A stretch of DNA of 6,237 nucleotides from an uncultured Bacteroidales bacterium (GTDB taxonomy: Bacteria > Bacteroidota > Bacteroidia > Bacteroidales > UBA932): assembly GCA_937901105.1 (NCBI GenBank), contig CALCHD010000021.1:1-6237 (forward strand). Reading direction: 5' to 3'. The notes beneath the pieces are model-generated. The model did no database searches. It had not been told where the DNA came from and saw nothing but the letters and a program-made list of their open reading frames with translations. How positions within the stretch are numbered: position 1 is the first letter of the stretch; the number at the start of each line of letters is the position of its first letter. The translations under genes and the position numbers were made by a program. This document shows positions 4,909 to 6,237 of the stretch, piece after piece.

Positions 4909-6237
4909 ATTCTGCGATAGCAACTCCGTACTTGTCAAACTGCATTTCTACTTGCTCAAACGGATTCAACTGCCCGTAAGGAATGTTCCAGAACCTGAAC
5001 ATATCCTCAGGAAGATTAACCTTGGCAGATGAGTAAGACTGTGAAAAGTCTACTGCAATCAGTACAAGTTTGTCTTTCTTGTCAACGTTTTCAGTTACAA
5101 GCTCGTTGCCGCCTCTGTGGAAATTCTCGGCTGTGTTGTCGTATGAGTATTTGCGGGCAAATACGAAGCATTTATTGGTGTCAAACAGATCGTTGTTGTA
5201 GTTGGCATACTGAAGGTCAAATGTTTCTCCGCATGTTATGGCTTTGTTGCCCATGGCATAAGTGAAGAGCTTCTTGTAGTATTCCAAAAGTTCTTTTTCT
5301 GATTCGTAGGATTTCCCTTTAAGCATTCTGGCAACTGAAGGGGCGCAGCACCAGTCGAAGATAGAGGTTCTGCCGTCTTTTCCGCTGAATCCTTCCTCGT
5401 CCATTCCTTTCTCGCCTACCTCTTCGCCGAAATAGATCATGAAAGGTGCCGTGTTCAGGAAAAGTGATGTGTACAATGGCGCAAATGTATTTGCGGCATC
5501 CTTTCCAAAGAACTCTGAACCGAATCTCTGCTCGTCATGATTCTCCAGGAAGTTGAGCATGTATGGCTGCAGGTCTCCGAGAAACTGCCAGCTGCGGGTG
5601 ATGCCCATAGTTGACTGCCAGAGCTCTACTGGCATGCCGTTGTCGTCTGTATTTTTCTCTACAATCGTGCGCAGAGTGTCGTACAGGCCCGATTTATCAT
5701 AGAGGAAATCAAATCCTACCTTCCTTACATACTCGTTATAAAGCTCTTTCTTGTATACTTCTGCAATGAAGATCACTGAAGGGTAATCATTCTTTACTTC
5801 AGCAATCAGCCACTTCATGAATTCGGCAGGAACAAGCTCCACCATGTCACAGCGGAACCCGTCTACACCCATTGATGCCCAATACTTTACGATGTCGAGC
5901 ATCCTGTCCCATGTTTCAGTGCGGAAGTCGCAGTAATTGATCTTTACGGTCTCATACCAGTCATTGATGCCCGGCTCAGCTGTGTAGCAGTTGTTTCCAG
6001 TCGCCATGGCCGGCATTTCGTAGTATGGATCCATACCTTTCGGACATGGTGTGGGAAGCTTCAGCCCGCATCCCGGATAATATATGAAGTCGTTTTCCTC
6101 TTTCCAATGAACCGACTTGTCATCCTCTCGGCCGAGGACCGGATGTCCTTCCGCTGTAGGGTTCATGCCGTAGTCGCGGGCTACGTGGTTAGGCACAAAG
6201 TCTATTATTACCTTTAGGCCCGCATCATGAATTCTCT
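4880..6237 (-). CDS. GH13 alpha-amylase family glycoside hydrolase (5' end cut by window edge)
   Basis: About 452 residues are visible. The frame stays open to base 6237, and the residues there (GLKVIIDFVPNHV) are conserved region I of the GH13 barrel, so the true start is outside; the GTG at 6194-6196 is the valine of that motif. GH13 enzymes cleave or transfer alpha-glucosidic bonds. The rest of the catalytic set is present: region II GFRCDMVEL (nucleophile Asp at 5846-5848), region III FIAEVY (acid/base Glu at 5759-5761), and region IV FLENHDEQR (third Asp at 5534-5536). It should therefore be active. A C-terminal beta domain follows (about the last 90 residues, LVLIAVDFSQSYSSAKVNLP). An insert between regions I and II carries CGLKLPTPCPKG. 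Subfamily, substrate and location (signal peptide not visible) cannot be decided. Its stop lies inside ybaK. Confidence 0.93.
   Translation of the reverse strand, partial: RIHDAGLKVIIDFVPNHVARDYGMNPTAEGHPVLGREDDKSVHWKEENDFIYYPGCGLKLPTPCPKGMDPYYEMPAMATGNNCYTAEPGINDWYETVKINYCDFRTETWDRMLDIVKYWASMGVDGFRCDMVELVPAEFMKWLIAEVKNDYPSVIFIAEVYKKELYNEYVRKVGFDFLYDKSGLYDTLRTIVEKNTDDNGMPVELWQSTMGITRSWQFLGDLQPYMLNFLENHDEQRFGSEFFGKDAANTFAPLYTSLFLNTAPFMIYFGEEVGEKGMDEEGFSGKDGRTSIFDWCCAPSVARMLKGKSYESEKELLEYYKKLFTYAMGNKAITCGETFDLQYANYNNDLFDTNKCFVFARKYSYDNTAENFHRGGNELVTENVDKKDKLVLIAVDFSQSYSSAKVNLPEDMFRFWNIPYGQLNPFEQVEMQFDKYGVAIAEFTLQSDLLK

Noticed and set aside
4898..4917. Hairpin at the ybaK stop as an intrinsic terminator
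   Set aside because: The stem is short (7 bp with a wobble) and neither side has a T-tract, so it does not meet the usual criteria.
6194..6196. GTG as the start of the amylase
   Set aside because: The codon is inside conserved region I (IIDFVPNH); the catalytic barrel needs the upstream part, which runs off the window.
1..6237. Defence island, mobile element or CRISPR
   Set aside because: All genes are housekeeping or transport families with uniform composition; no transposase, integrase, cas gene, spaced direct repeats or target-site duplication is seen.

Overview
This window looks like ordinary chromosomal DNA from a member of the Bacteroidota, probably Bacteroidales. Three things support this. 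The protein families and their sequence flavour fit (MepA-like MATE transporters, a Cytidylate_kin2-type kinase, a short Hsp20, a YbaK deacylase, a GH13 amylase). Start codons mostly lack a Shine-Dalgarno sequence and have AT-rich leaders. A good match to the Bacteroides-type -7 promoter element (TAnnTTTG) lies upstream of one operon. The species cannot be named from this sequence alone. No RNA genes, insertion sequences, CRISPR arrays, integrase sites or long repeats are visible, and no non-coding gap exceeds about 120 bases.

Layout from left to right. (1) The 3' end of a HAD-superfamily hydrolase gene on the + strand, cut by the left edge. (2) A hairpin with A-rich and T-rich flanks, overlapping the HAD stop codon, which can serve as a shared terminator for the two convergent transcription units. 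(3) A tight three-gene operon on the - strand, read from about 3.8 kb down to 0.45 kb: MATE transporter A, a cytidylate-kinase-like P-loop protein, then MATE transporter B. The kinase start overlaps the first MATE stop, and the second MATE starts 2 bases after the kinase stop. The two MATEs are clearly paralogous, roughly 60% identical by eye. (4) A terminator, then hsp20 on the - strand. (5) A 93-base divergent intergenic region with a perfect 7-bp dyad, then ybaK on the + strand. (6) The 3' three-quarters or so of a GH13 alpha-amylase-family gene on the - strand, whose last 29 bases overlap the end of ybaK and whose 5' end lies beyond the right edge.

Functionally, the operon is a membrane-export module (two proton- or sodium-driven antiporters of unknown substrate) with a small nucleotide-binding enzyme of unproven role. 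Hsp20 and YbaK are protein-quality functions: a holdase chaperone and an editing hydrolase that clears mischarged tRNA. The amylase belongs to alpha-glucan use or storage. I see no evidence that the whole window forms one system. The most distinctive features are the MATE-kinase-MATE arrangement, the dyad upstream of hsp20, and the tail-to-tail overlap of ybaK with the amylase gene.
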